Source of the DNA: Phyllobacterium lublinensis
GTDB taxonomy: Bacteria > Pseudomonadota > Alphaproteobacteria > Rhizobiales > Rhizobiaceae
Assembly: GCF_020164435.1 (NCBI RefSeq)
Contig: NZ_JAIUDQ010000017.1
Coordinates: forward strand, 36,001 to 100,000
DNA: 64,000 bases
Direction of reading: 5' to 3'
The translations under genes were made by a program, and so were the position numbers. Under the pieces are notes generated by a model. The model was given only the letters and a program-made list of their open reading frames with translations. It did no database searches and was not told the origin of the DNA. Shown in pieces: positions 52,552-61,154 of the stretch (position 1 is its first letter; every line of letters begins with the position of its first letter).

Positions 52552-53871
52552 ATGAAGATTGCGATGATCGGGACCGGTTATGTCGGTCTGGTGTCGGGTG
52601 TTTGCTTTGCCGAGTTCGGCTTTCAGGTCACCTGCGTGGACAAGAACCCGGCGATCATCGAGCGCTTGCAGGCCGGTGAAGTCACAATCTTTGAGCCTGG
52701 TCTGGACGAGCTGCTGGTGCGCAATGCCCGTGATGGCCGTCTGGTGTTCACCACCGATCTCGCCACCACCGTTTCCGAGGCCGATGTCATCTTCATCGCC
52801 GTGGGCACACCTTCACGCCGAGGTGATGGCGAGGCCGACCTCCAATACATCCATGCGGCGGCCGATGAAATTGCGGCCGCAATGAAGCCTGATGCCGTGG
52901 TCGTGATCAAATCCACCGTCGTCGTTGGCACCAATGCCGACGTACGCGAGCGTATCGCCCGAGCCCGGCCGGGGGTTCCGTTCTCCATGGTCTCCAATCC
53001 GGAGTTCCTGCGTGAAGGTTCTGCAGTCGAAGATTTCATGCGACCGGATCGGGTCGTTGTCGGCGTCCACGACGAACGTGGCACGGCGGCCATGAAACGC
53101 GTCTACCGTCCGCTTTATCTTCGCGAGACGCCGATGATCGTGACGACGCTGGAAAACGCTGAAATCATCAAGTATGCGGCCAATGCGTTTCTGGCAATGA
53201 AGGTCACGTTCATCAATGAGGTTGCCGATCTTTGCGAAAAGGTCGGCGGCAATGTGCAGGACGTGGCGCGGGCTATTGGCATGGACAATCGCATCGGCTC
53301 GAAGTTCCTGCATGCGGGTCCAGGTTTCGGCGGCTCGTGCTTCCCCAAGGATACGCGTGCCTATGCCGCGACGGGCCGCAAGATGAATGCGCCGCAGACG
53401 CTGATCGAGCAGGTTGTAACCGTCAATGAACTGCGCAAGCGCTCCATGGCTGAGCGGGTTATCGAAGCTGCCCAGAAAACGGGCGCGAAGAGCGTTGCGG
53501 TCCTTGGCATCGCGTTCAAGCCCAATACGGACGACATCCGAGAGTCGCCTGCGCTGGACATCATTCCTGCGCTGCAAAAGGCAGGCTTGGCCGTGCGTGC
53601 GCATGATCCCGAAGCGCGCTCCGTGGCAGAACCGGTATTGCCCGGCGTCATCTGGTGCAAGTCGGCCTATGAAGCGACGGACGGTGCTGGCATCGCTGTT
53701 CTTCTGACCGAATGGAATGCCTATCGCGCCCTTGACCTGAAGCGCGTGGCAAGCCTGATGAGCGGGAATATCCTGTTCGACCTGCGCAATGTCTACAGCG
53801 CCCAGGATCTTGAAGGCACCGGCCTTGATTATCGTTCGGTCGGCCGGCCGCTGGTCGGGAAGGGTGACTAA
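52552..53871 (+). CDS. ugd: UDP-glucose 6-dehydrogenase
   Basis: A 439-residue nucleotide-sugar dehydrogenase oxidising UDP-glucose to UDP-glucuronate. NAD loop IGTGYVGLVSGVCFAEFG, catalytic Cys in GPGFGGSCFPKDTRAY, with AFKPNTDDIRESPALDI. It corresponds to rhizobial rkpK/ugd, supplying uronic acids for exopolysaccharide and, after epimerisation, GalA for lipid A and core. The Rgt-like genes at 56654-59400 could use that GalA. Its stop codon overlaps the remnant immunity gene on the other strand. Confidence 0.95.
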   Translation: MKIAMIGTGYVGLVSGVCFAEFGFQVTCVDKNPAIIERLQAGEVTIFEPGLDELLVRNARDGRLVFTTDLATTVSEADVIFIAVGTPSRRGDGEADLQYIHAAADEIAAAMKPDAVVVIKSTVVVGTNADVRERIARARPGVPFSMVSNPEFLREGSAVEDFMRPDRVVVGVHDERGTAAMKRVYRPLYLRETPMIVTTLENAEIIKYAANAFLAMKVTFINEVADLCEKVGGNVQDVARAIGMDNRIGSKFLHAGPGFGGSCFPKDTRAYAATGRKMNAPQTLIEQVVTVNELRKRSMAERVIEAAQKTGAKSVAVLGIAFKPNTDDIRESPALDIIPALQKAGLAVRAHDPEARSVAEPVLPGVIWCKSAYEATDGAGIAVLLTEWNAYRALDLKRVASLMSGNILFDLRNVYSAQDLEGTGLDYRSVGRPLVGKGD

Positions 53872-54040
53872 CGTTGGCTTGTTGCGACACCGTCCGTTAA
53901 TTCAAATTCAAACGGTACAGATTCCCAAAGCTGCTCAAGCCTCATCGACCTCACAACCATAGCCTCCCATTGGCGCGAAGTGAAAGCGACCTGCTCGCGA
54001 GCGGCTTTACTGCCTGTTCTACCTGCCTTGTTGTGGTCAT
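53868..54040 (-). pseudogene. internally deleted paralogue of the putative immunity gene
   Basis: The 5' piece (ATG at 54040) reads MTTTRQVEQAVKPLASRSLS...NGR and stops at 53951; the intact gene upstream begins MTTTRDVRLAVQPLVQGRKD...IGR. A second piece in another frame, 53942-53868, ends LEQLWESVPFEFEL, which matches the intact protein's C-terminal IQKFWERTPFPLEM. About 170 middle residues are missing and the frame changes at the junction. The last bases overlap the ugd stop codon. This looks like a second copy of the 54106-54768 gene that lost its centre. Confidence 0.7.
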
Positions 54041-54105
54041 AACACGTGTCACCTTTCCCCGAGATGGGTGGTGCGCACTCCGCCGCTGCCTGTCGACATG
54101 AGTTA

Positions 54106-54768
54106 CTAGGTACCGTGCATCTCCAACGGAAAAGGCGTCCGTTCCCAGAATTTTTGAATCTTGTAGGTTGTTACGGAGGTGGTCTCCCAATCATGGAGAA
54201 TTCGTGCGAGTTCGATGCAGTCCCCGGCGACCAGTGCCGGATAGAAATCTGGTGAAATACGATCGACATGTGCACGCATCCTCTCATTGCCGCCAAGTAT
54301 CTTCCTGGGCAATTCCAGATCGCCTTTGATAATTGGTAAAAGCATTTCGAGAAATTCTATATATGTCGATACAATCCATGGCATCTTAAGGTTGGAAACA
54401 AAAGAAAAGTATTCATCGAATGTTTGTATCGAGTCTAACAGCGAAAGAGTTTCTTCGATCGATCTCAGCATATAGGCAACAGTGTCGGGCTTGGTCCGAT
54501 CCCATCCCGATTCTTTGACCGGTGAGTCTTGAAAGGACTGGATAAAGCGTGCCCCCCAGCCAGGATGTACGTGGGTATGCGCAGGCACGAGCAGGTCTAT
54601 TGATACGCTTGGCACAAATGCGTCGGGATTGCGTGAACTGTCAATGTATACCCCCTTCAAAATATGGTGGATGGGTTTGATGAAGACAAAGCGACCGATC
54701 GATACCAAGTCCTTGCGTCCTTGCACCAACGGCTGCACTGCCAACCTTACGTCTCGCGTCGTTGTCAT
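54106..54768 (-). CDS. putative immunity protein (hypothetical)
   Basis: A 220-residue soluble protein with no family I can name. It starts four bases after the stop of the toxin-like gene, with only a weak ribosome site, suggesting coupled translation. The composition is acidic to neutral and helical in its second half (AYMLRSIEETLSLLDSI, STYIEFLEMLLPIIK). The DNA is visibly AT-richer than the flanking housekeeping genes. Position behind a polymorphic-toxin-like gene and the presence of a decayed second copy immediately downstream are typical of immunity genes. Function is inferred from context only. Confidence 0.75.
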   Translation of the reverse strand: MTTTRDVRLAVQPLVQGRKDLVSIGRFVFIKPIHHILKGVYIDSSRNPDAFVPSVSIDLLVPAHTHVHPGWGARFIQSFQDSPVKESGWDRTKPDTVAYMLRSIEETLSLLDSIQTFDEYFSFVSNLKMPWIVSTYIEFLEMLLPIIKGDLELPRKILGGNERMRAHVDRISPDFYPALVAGDCIELARILHDWETTSVTTYKIQKFWERTPFPLEMHGT

Positions 54769-54772
54769 TGGG

Positions 54773-55834
54773 TTATCTGTCCTGACTGTATCCGTTGGTA
54801 GGTCTCACTTCTATGAGGAAGAAATGCTTGACGTTGGGAAACTTCTTTGCCGCCGAGCGTGAGAGTAGCTCCATCCGCCGATCGTCAAATCCCGTTCTGC
54901 CCGTCTTGACGTCGTAGATGCAGGCTAGGTCGTCCCCAACGGGTTCGTAGATGTCGAGGCCGACTGTGTCCCTTTCTTTGCGTTTTATGCGCTCGTGATA
55001 ATATTCATCTGGTGCGCCGTCGCGCGGCTTTTTGATGTACAACTCGGGATAGAGCCGACCCTCTCCAATCAAGTTTATCTCAAGCTCAACGCCAAGGTGA
55101 AAAGCCAATCCATAGCCCTGCGGCGACCCGCCTTCGGGCAACGCACCCATACTGGTTGCGATTTTGTTTACGACAGTCTGCACAGTAAAATATTCCGGAC
55201 AGAATTTGTTCACCGTCTCGCGATCCACCTCGCGCACGCTTGCCCATACCTTGGCATCAGAATCTCCCTTGGTGAACTGTTTGGCACGCAGCGATAATAT
55301 TGGAACAACATAAGGATCCTCCGCTGTGGCAACGGCGTTGTACTGCTGCACGGCTTCGGCAAGCGGGTACTCGAGCTCGGGCGCTTTCAGGAATGACAAG
55401 AGGCTCGTAGCTGAACGGATGACAGGATTGCTTCTTACGATCGCCCGAAGCGGAATCTCGCGATCGATCTGTCGACCGATTTGTTCGGCTCGCCCTATCC
55501 AGGAGCTGTTGCCCGGTTTGGATGCGCCTTGCGCCAAGGTTGCCCCGGTCAGAACCGGATCAATGGCGCCATTGCCATCGGTCCATTGGCCGCCGTCAGG
55601 ATGGCCCGCTGGAACACGAGGTTGGTTCGGGTCGTATTTAAGGAGGAGTTCAAGTTCGTCCCAGAACCTGAGCTGCTCGTAGAGCATATCCTGTTGCCGC
55701 TCGAGCAACCGGTATTGCGCCTTCTCTTCGGCGAGCGGGATGCCCCGCTTCGGCGTCCTCAATCGAATATCGTTGGTTTTGATTTGGCGAATGAGCTGAT
55801 GGTAAAGAGGATTTTCTTTTGGCGATTGATACAT
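54773..55834 (-). CDS. polymorphic-toxin-like protein with PD-(D/E)xK-like C-terminal domain
   Basis: A 353-residue protein. Residues 1-66 are charged and probably coiled (EEKAQYRLLERQQDMLYEQL). Residues 68-85 read DPNQPRVPAGHPDGGQWT, a linker seen in many alphaproteobacterial phage-borne and polymorphic toxin proteins just before variable domains. The C-terminal ~150 residues look like a restriction-endonuclease fold: Glu in AFHLGVELEIN, YPELYIKKP, Asp294 in VGLDIYEP, and Asp308-x-Lys310 in CIYDVKTGRTG, followed by a helix and HFFLIEVRP. Nuclease activity is an inference. No signal peptide. AAGGA precedes the ATG. The next gene, four bases on, is the probable immunity protein. Confidence 0.85.
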   Translation of the reverse strand: MYQSPKENPLYHQLIRQIKTNDIRLRTPKRGIPLAEEKAQYRLLERQQDMLYEQLRFWDELELLLKYDPNQPRVPAGHPDGGQWTDGNGAIDPVLTGATLAQGASKPGNSSWIGRAEQIGRQIDREIPLRAIVRSNPVIRSATSLLSFLKAPELEYPLAEAVQQYNAVATAEDPYVVPILSLRAKQFTKGDSDAKVWASVREVDRETVNKFCPEYFTVQTVVNKIATSMGALPEGGSPQGYGLAFHLGVELEINLIGEGRLYPELYIKKPRDGAPDEYYHERIKRKERDTVGLDIYEPVGDDLACIYDVKTGRTGFDDRRMELLSRSAAKKFPNVKHFFLIEVRPTNGYSQDR

Positions 55835-55996
55835 GAATAATGTCCTTGTTAAAGGACTATAATCCTATTCATGTGTCCGCCATCGTCAATTCTACATTAG
55901 TAGCATTTGCCCAGATCACCCATTGCGTTGGCTGGTGGGCTGACTCCTGCCATGACCAGGCTGTCCTGCCAGCCCGGTCGTGGCTCGTGTCAACTG

Positions 55997-56536
55997 CTAG
56001 TAGTCGATGACACCGTCCAGCGCATAATGCTTGACCGACTTGCGATTGGCGATCAGTTCGTCAACTGTCGGCGAGCCTGTCATGGCGCGCGAGATCGCAA
56101 GTTTGGTGGCCTCATAATTGGTCCGGTACAGATCCTTGCGGTCGAGGTTCTCGTCGTCGACACAGCGTGGATCGAGCCATACCGTGATGATCATGCACAG
56201 CTCGTCGGCCTCATCCTTCGGAAGGATGTTTTCAATGAGGCAATCGACAATCGCATCGCCCATGGCGGCCTGCACGACGCCACCCAGCAATTCGGCATAG
56301 GCCATGTTCTTGATGGTGACCTTGCTGGTCATCATTGTTGCCGGTCGAACCGCCTGGTTGAGGTCGCGGACGACAAACATGCGTGTATGACCCTTCACTT
56401 GTCCCATCATCGAGGCAAAGGCGTGTCCCACAGGACCCTTGACTGACCCGATGACAACTTCCGGCATGGCGTCTGTCGCCTGACCCTCGGCTGCCAGAAC
56501 CGTTGCTTCACCTGTACGAAACCATATGTCGGTCAT
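55997..56536 (-). CDS. formaldehyde-activating enzyme (Fae)-like protein lacking the catalytic His
   Basis: A 179-residue Fae-family protein. Shared blocks are GEATV, VVIGSVKGPVGHAFASMM, KVTIKNM, PKDEADELCMIITVWLDP and the strong NYEATKLAISRAM. True Fae condenses formaldehyde with tetrahydromethanopterin using a His in AHIDLIIG; here the matching stretch reads AMPEVVIG, so the His is Met24 and the following Asp is Glu26. The protein is therefore a Fae-like paralogue of unknown role. No methanopterin genes are nearby. AAAGGG precedes the ATG at 56536. Confidence 0.88.
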   Translation of the reverse strand: MTDIWFRTGEATVLAAEGQATDAMPEVVIGSVKGPVGHAFASMMGQVKGHTRMFVVRDLNQAVRPATMMTSKVTIKNMAYAELLGGVVQAAMGDAIVDCLIENILPKDEADELCMIITVWLDPRCVDDENLDRKDLYRTNYEATKLAISRAMTGSPTVDELIANRKSVKHYALDGVIDY

Positions 56537-56653
56537 GTCTTTTCCCTTTGATTTGCTGTCCGACGCTATCGATAGCGCCTGTTTCACGTCCACTTGACGA
56601 AAGCTCGCTTGTCCTGAGGTAAGGCGGCGCCATACGGGAAGCCGCCGGCAGGC

Positions 56654-58351
56654 TTATTGCAAAGCCTTGTAAAGCGTTATCGTCGTCCTGCGGCCCTTGC
56701 TGTAGTTGATCCCCGAAACCGTCGCCACTGCCGCAACCGATTTCTCGCCCTCGGGCAGACTGCTGAAGAAAGCGTCACGTTCCCGCTCATCAACGGCCGC
56801 GATGGCGCAGGCCGGATCCGCCAGAATATGTTGCGCCGCGCCCGCACCATTGGTCAGCACCGTTGCCGTTCCGGCCAAAAACACGAGGCTTGGCTCCGTG
56901 AAGCTTGCGGAGGCGAGCACGCTGTTGTCGCACTGCCGGGCCGCCTTGAACGCATCGGCAATAGCCGGGCTCAGCCAGATCGGCGTCAGGGCCGGGACGA
57001 CACCCCAGGTAAGCAGGCCGAAGGTAATAATCGCAAAAGTTGCAGCAGCTTGCATTGCTCCCTTGAGATTATGATTCAGGATGAGGCCGCTGGCGAAAAG
57101 GCCGGCCGCGAGGGCCGTGAAGAAGGCGATTATGCCTGGCAATGAGAAAGAGCCCGTCATCACATAGGGAAGGACGAGGCCCGCTCCCATGAATGCCAGT
57201 GTTGCCGCGGCAAGACCCAGCAGCGTCAGGCGCTCCAGCCATATCTGCCAGCGTCCGCGATAGGGTTCAGTGGCGATGCCGGTATCGATCGCCCATGCCA
57301 TCATCAGCAACAGGGCCGGATAGGCCGGCAGGATGTAGTGCGGCAACTTGGTCGGGATGAGCTCCGTCACCAGCCAGAACGGCACGTACCAGGCGACCAG
57401 AAAGGCGAGGCGTGGATCCTCACGCAGTCGGCTCAGGGCATGCAGGCCGCCGCGAAGGGCCAGCACGCCGAACGGCCAGATGAAGACGACGAAGATCAGC
57501 GCGAAATAGCCGGGCGGCGCCCCGTGGCTTTCCTGACCCTCACCGACTTTGGAGAGGAAGTCCTTGTTGACGGATTCGTTGAAGAATGCGCCGCCGCTCT
57601 TCAGGGTGATAAGGATAAGCCAGGGCAGGACAATCGCCAGGAGGATGAAGAGACCGCTCAGCGGCTTCAACCGCTTGAGCCAGCGCCAGTCGCGGTAGAA
57701 TGCGCTGAGCGCTGCCATGGTGAGCAAGCTGACAAACGGCGTGATCGGCCCCTTGATCAGGATGCCGACCGCGGTTGCCACCCAGAAAACCAGTGCTGGC
57801 GCCCATCTTTCCGGCGCCTGCATGCGGCTTGCCATCCAGATCCATGCGAGGCCACCCTGCGCAAAGACGACGGTAGCAAGGACCATGGCGTCGGTCTTGG
57901 CCACGCGTGCCTCAAAGCCAAGCATGACGATTGCGGCAAGCGCGATCCCGGCCAACAGGCCAGCACTCTGGCCAAAGAAGGCAGCGCCCAGCGCTGCAGT
58001 GCCAATCACGGCTACGGTTGCTCCCGTCACCGAAACCAGTCTGTAGACCCAGATGGGTGCATTGCCGTCGTGTCCGGCGAGCTTCAGCGCGGCGCTTTGC
58101 AGCCAGTAGATGCCGATCGGCTTCTTGTAGCGGGAGGCGTCCTGAAAGCGGATATCGACGTAATCGCCACTTTCGGCCATTTGATGCGTTGCCTGGACAT
58201 AGCGCGATTCATCCCGGTCGAGGGGCGGTATCGAACCGATGCCGGGAAGGAAGGAGACAAGGCAGATGAAGATCAGCAAGAGGCAGTGACTGACGCGAAG
58301 CCGTCTCAGGCTACTGGGGGCTGCAGTGTGCGTTTCGGTCATCGATGCCAC
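56654..58351 (-). CDS. GT39/ArnT-like membrane glycosyltransferase
   Basis: A 565-residue polytopic GT-C glycosyltransferase. The first periplasmic loop carries the family's acidic motif PLDRDESRYVQATHQM and SRYKKPIGIYWLQ. About eleven helices follow, then a periplasmic C-terminal domain (DERERDAFFSSL). ArnT/RgtA-D-type enzymes transfer a sugar from a polyprenyl phosphate to lipid A or core. Upstream genes encode an RgtE-like GT2 and an RgtF-like LABN protein, so a GalA transferase of the RgtD type is the likeliest reading. The start is GTG at 58351 or ATG at 58342. Confidence 0.9.
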   Translation of the reverse strand: MASMTETHTAAPSSLRRLRVSHCLLLIFICLVSFLPGIGSIPPLDRDESRYVQATHQMAESGDYVDIRFQDASRYKKPIGIYWLQSAALKLAGHDGNAPIWVYRLVSVTGATVAVIGTAALGAAFFGQSAGLLAGIALAAIVMLGFEARVAKTDAMVLATVVFAQGGLAWIWMASRMQAPERWAPALVFWVATAVGILIKGPITPFVSLLTMAALSAFYRDWRWLKRLKPLSGLFILLAIVLPWLILITLKSGGAFFNESVNKDFLSKVGEGQESHGAPPGYFALIFVVFIWPFGVLALRGGLHALSRLREDPRLAFLVAWYVPFWLVTELIPTKLPHYILPAYPALLLMMAWAIDTGIATEPYRGRWQIWLERLTLLGLAAATLAFMGAGLVLPYVMTGSFSLPGIIAFFTALAAGLFASGLILNHNLKGAMQAAATFAIITFGLLTWGVVPALTPIWLSPAIADAFKAARQCDNSVLASASFTEPSLVFLAGTATVLTNGAGAAQHILADPACAIAAVDERERDAFFSSLPEGEKSVAAVATVSGINYSKGRRTTITLYKALQ

Positions 58352-58355
58352 TGTG

Positions 58356-58676
58356 TCACGTGTCCTGCGTCATTGCTTTCTTCTCATTGGCTATCAGCCA
58401 GAGATTGCGGATGTATACGACAAGGCCGAGGCCCTGGCCGGCGATGAAGACCGGGTCCTTGCGCACGATGGCATAGACGAACAGCAGCGCGCCGCCGAAC
58501 AGCGAGAAAAACCAGAATGTCACCGGCACGACGCTGCGTTTTGCCCGTTCCGAGGCGAGCCACTGCAGCACGAAGCGCATGGTAAAGCAGGCCTGTGCGA
58601 AAAAACCGAGCACGACCCAGGCATCGAACTGGGCGATGAAAACCGAGTGCAGCCAGTTGGTGATAGCGTCAGCCAT
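58356..58676 (-). CDS. lipid A biosynthesis N-terminal (LAB_N) domain protein, RgtF-like
   Basis: A 106-residue membrane protein of the LAB_N family, three helices. AWVVLGFFAQACFTMRFVLQW and SVVPVTFWFFSLFGGALLF are the family core, with GLVVYIRNLWLI near the end. In Rhizobium a protein of this kind (RgtF) modulates the polyprenyl-phosphate-GalA synthase RgtE. It overlaps the GT2 gene by eight bases and is four bases from the GT39 gene, so the three are one transcription unit. Confidence 0.9.
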   Translation of the reverse strand: MADAITNWLHSVFIAQFDAWVVLGFFAQACFTMRFVLQWLASERAKRSVVPVTFWFFSLFGGALLFVYAIVRKDPVFIAGQGLGLVVYIRNLWLIANEKKAMTQDT

Positions 58677-59400
58677 GGCTGATCTCCGTAATCGTTGGAA
58701 CGGTCTTGCGACGCTTTCTCAGCCACCAGACCCCGTACAGATCGAGAACGCCGCGCAGGCCGCGATCGAAGATCCCGTAATTGGACTTGCCGTGGCGCCG
58801 CTCGCGATCGACCACATCGACGTGTACGACGCCATAGCCTTCACGTATGACGAGCGCCGGCAGGTACCGGTGCCAACCGTCAAAGAACGGCAATTCGCGG
58901 AAGAGCTGTGTATGCAGGGCCTTCAGGCCACAGCCGGAATCGCGCGTATTGTCCTTGAGGATGGCTCCGCGCAGCTTGTTTGCATATTTCGACGCGATTT
59001 GCTTCAGCTTGGTATCGGTCCGCTTCAGGCGCTGACCGGCAGCAATGCCGACCGCAGGCCCGGCCTGCAGCAGCGCATCGGCCAGCCGGGGCAGGTATGC
59101 GGGGTCGTTCTGTCCATCGCCATCCATGGTGACGACGACCATGCCTTTCGCGGCAAATACGCCGGAGCGTACCGCCGCGCTCTGACCGGCGGACTTGTCA
59201 TGGCGCACATGGCGTAGCGGCTTTCCGGCCTTCATCCTTGCCGCGAGCGCCTCGCCCGTTGCATCCGTCGAGCCGTCATCAACGACGACCACCTCGTAGC
59301 TGCGGCCATCCATGGCAGCATCCACTTCGTCGAGGAGAAAGGCTAGATTTGCGGCCTCGTTGCGGCACGGAATGACGATTGTGATTGCCGGATTGCTCAA
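58669..59400 (-). CDS. GT2 polyprenyl-phosphate glycosyltransferase, RgtE-like
   Basis: A 243-residue GT-A enzyme: ITIVIPCRNEAANLAFLLDEV, VVVDDGSTDATGEAL, and the metal-binding Asp region VVTMDGDGQNDPAYLP; RKTVPTI ends the protein without the C-terminal membrane helices of some relatives. Such enzymes charge a polyprenyl phosphate with a sugar (mannose in DPM synthase, GalA in RgtE). The start is a TTG at 59400; the ATG upstream in frame runs into a stop. First gene of the three-gene unit. Confidence 0.9.
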   Translation of the reverse strand: MSNPAITIVIPCRNEAANLAFLLDEVDAAMDGRSYEVVVVDDGSTDATGEALAARMKAGKPLRHVRHDKSAGQSAAVRSGVFAAKGMVVVTMDGDGQNDPAYLPRLADALLQAGPAVGIAAGQRLKRTDTKLKQIASKYANKLRGAILKDNTRDSGCGLKALHTQLFRELPFFDGWHRYLPALVIREGYGVVHVDVVDRERRHGKSNYGIFDRGLRGVLDLYGVWWLRKRRKTVPTITEISHG

Positions 59401-59504
59401 GTCAGACGCTTTCGTAATGTCTCATCAGGGGCGCTCCATAACATTGAAAACCGCGCCTTGCTATCCTCATTTGTGTCACGGCGCCCCAATGGTGCGGGGG
59501 ATAA

Positions 59505-61154
59505 TCAGCGCCTGTTGCGGATGTCGGTCAGCGTCTTGGCCGGTGTGATCGCCTCTGGGTCGAGGCGGATTTCGATGATTGCCGGCTTGCGGCTCGCAAC
59601 AGCGCGCTCCCATGCGCCCTCGAACTGCTCCGTCGTTTCAACGGTCTCGCCGTGACCGCCATAGGCACGTGCGAGCATGGCGAAGTCCGGGTTGGTCAGG
59701 TCCGTGGCAGACACACGTCCGGGATATTCACGCTCCTGATGCATGCGGATCGTGCCGTAGATATTGTTGTTGATCACGAGAACAATGATCGGAAGATCGT
59801 ATTTGACGGCCGTTGCGAAGTCCTGGCCGTTCATCAGGAAGCAGCCATCGCCGGCAAAGCACACGACGGTGCGCTCGCGATAGAGCTGCTTGGCCGCGAC
59901 AGCTGCCGGCAATCCGTAACCCATGGAGCCCGAGGTTGGGGCGGCCTGGGTTGCGAAGCGGCGGAAGCGATGGAAACGGTGCAGCCATGTGGCGTAATTG
60001 CCGGCGCCATTCGTCATGATCGCGTCTTCGGGCAATACACTTTCGAGATAGGTCATTATAGGGCCCATCGCCACCTTGCCCGGTCCGGTCTTCGGCGGCG
60101 TTGACCAGGTGAGATAGGACTTGTGGGCAATCTCGGCCTGTCCGGGCCAGTTGATATGGGAAGGGGCAGCGAGGTGTTCGACCGCTTCGGCAAAGGCGTC
60201 CGGTGCGGCATTGATGGCGAGACTTGGACGATAAACGCGTCCGAGTTCGTCCGCGTCGGGATGCACATGGATCAGCGTCTGCTTGGGGTAAGGACTATCC
60301 ATCAACGTGTAGCCGGAGGATGGCATTTCCCCAAAACGCCCGCCGACAAGCAGAAGGACATCCGCTTGTCTGATGCGCGCTGCGAGGTCCGGATTGATGC
60401 CGATTCCCACATCGCCAGCATAGTTCGGATGAAGGTTATCGAACAACATCTGCCGGCGGAAAGAGCAGCCGACAGGAAGATGCCATTTTTCTGCAAAGCG
60501 AGTGATGGAGTGAACCGACCGTTCGCTCCAGCGCGAGCCGCCGAGGATCATGAAAGGGTTGGATGCGCCTTGCAGGAGATCAGCCAGCCTCTCGATGCTG
60601 TTGGGCGAGGGGCCGGTTTCAACCATCTGCCAGCCCTGTGCCGAGACGGCTTCGACCTCGTCTGTCAGCATGTCCTCAGGCAATGCCAGCACGACAGGGC
60701 CGGGGCGGCCGGATGTCGCCACCGAAAATGCCCGGGTGACGAATTCGGGAATGCGCCTTGCGTCGTCGATTTCCGCGACCCATTTCGCAGTATCGGCAAA
60801 AAAGCGCCGGTATTCGACCTCCTGGAAGGCCTCGCGCTCGCGGGCGTCGCGCTGCACCTGGCCGATGAACAGGATCAGCGGGGTCGAGTCCTGTTTGGCT
60901 ATATGGATGCCGGGAGAGGCGTTCGTGGCACCCGGACCACGGGTGACGAAGCAGATGCCGGGCTTGCCGGTCAGCTTCCCCCAAGCCTCCGCCATCATCG
61001 TGGCGCCGCCTTCGGCGCGGCAGACGGTTACGCCGACATCGGCGTCATACAGCGCATCAAGCACCGCCAGGTAGCTTTCGCCCGGAACGCAGAAAAGGCG
61101 CTCGGCACCATTGGCGACCAACGCCTCAACGATCAGTTCACCGCCGGTTTTCAT
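59505..61154 (-). CDS. ThDP-dependent enzyme, acetolactate synthase-like
   Basis: A 549-residue ThDP enzyme with three domains. The N-terminal Glu is in LFCVPGESYLAVLDALYD, and FVTRGPGATNASPGI is typical of acetolactate synthase, glyoxylate carboligase and oxalyl-CoA decarboxylase relatives. The C-terminal ThDP motif runs from AGDGCFLMNGQDF to VINNNIYGTI. It is too divergent to name ilvB. The gene overlaps a class III CoA-transferase gene by 17 bases, so a substrate handled as CoA thioester, as in oxalate or 2-hydroxyacyl-CoA breakdown, is possible. Confidence 0.92.
   Translation of the reverse strand: MKTGGELIVEALVANGAERLFCVPGESYLAVLDALYDADVGVTVCRAEGGATMMAEAWGKLTGKPGICFVTRGPGATNASPGIHIAKQDSTPLILFIGQVQRDAREREAFQEVEYRRFFADTAKWVAEIDDARRIPEFVTRAFSVATSGRPGPVVLALPEDMLTDEVEAVSAQGWQMVETGPSPNSIERLADLLQGASNPFMILGGSRWSERSVHSITRFAEKWHLPVGCSFRRQMLFDNLHPNYAGDVGIGINPDLAARIRQADVLLLVGGRFGEMPSSGYTLMDSPYPKQTLIHVHPDADELGRVYRPSLAINAAPDAFAEAVEHLAAPSHINWPGQAEIAHKSYLTWSTPPKTGPGKVAMGPIMTYLESVLPEDAIMTNGAGNYATWLHRFHRFRRFATQAAPTSGSMGYGLPAAVAAKQLYRERTVVCFAGDGCFLMNGQDFATAVKYDLPIIVLVINNNIYGTIRMHQEREYPGRVSATDLTNPDFAMLARAYGGHGETVETTEQFEGAWERAVASRKPAIIEIRLDPEAITPAKTLTDIRNRR

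Noticed and set aside
57338..58447. 369-codon open frame on the plus strand opposite the GT39 gene
   Set aside because: Very charged low-complexity-like product without family features, fully antisense to a clearly coding glycosyltransferase; such frames arise from GC-rich codon use.
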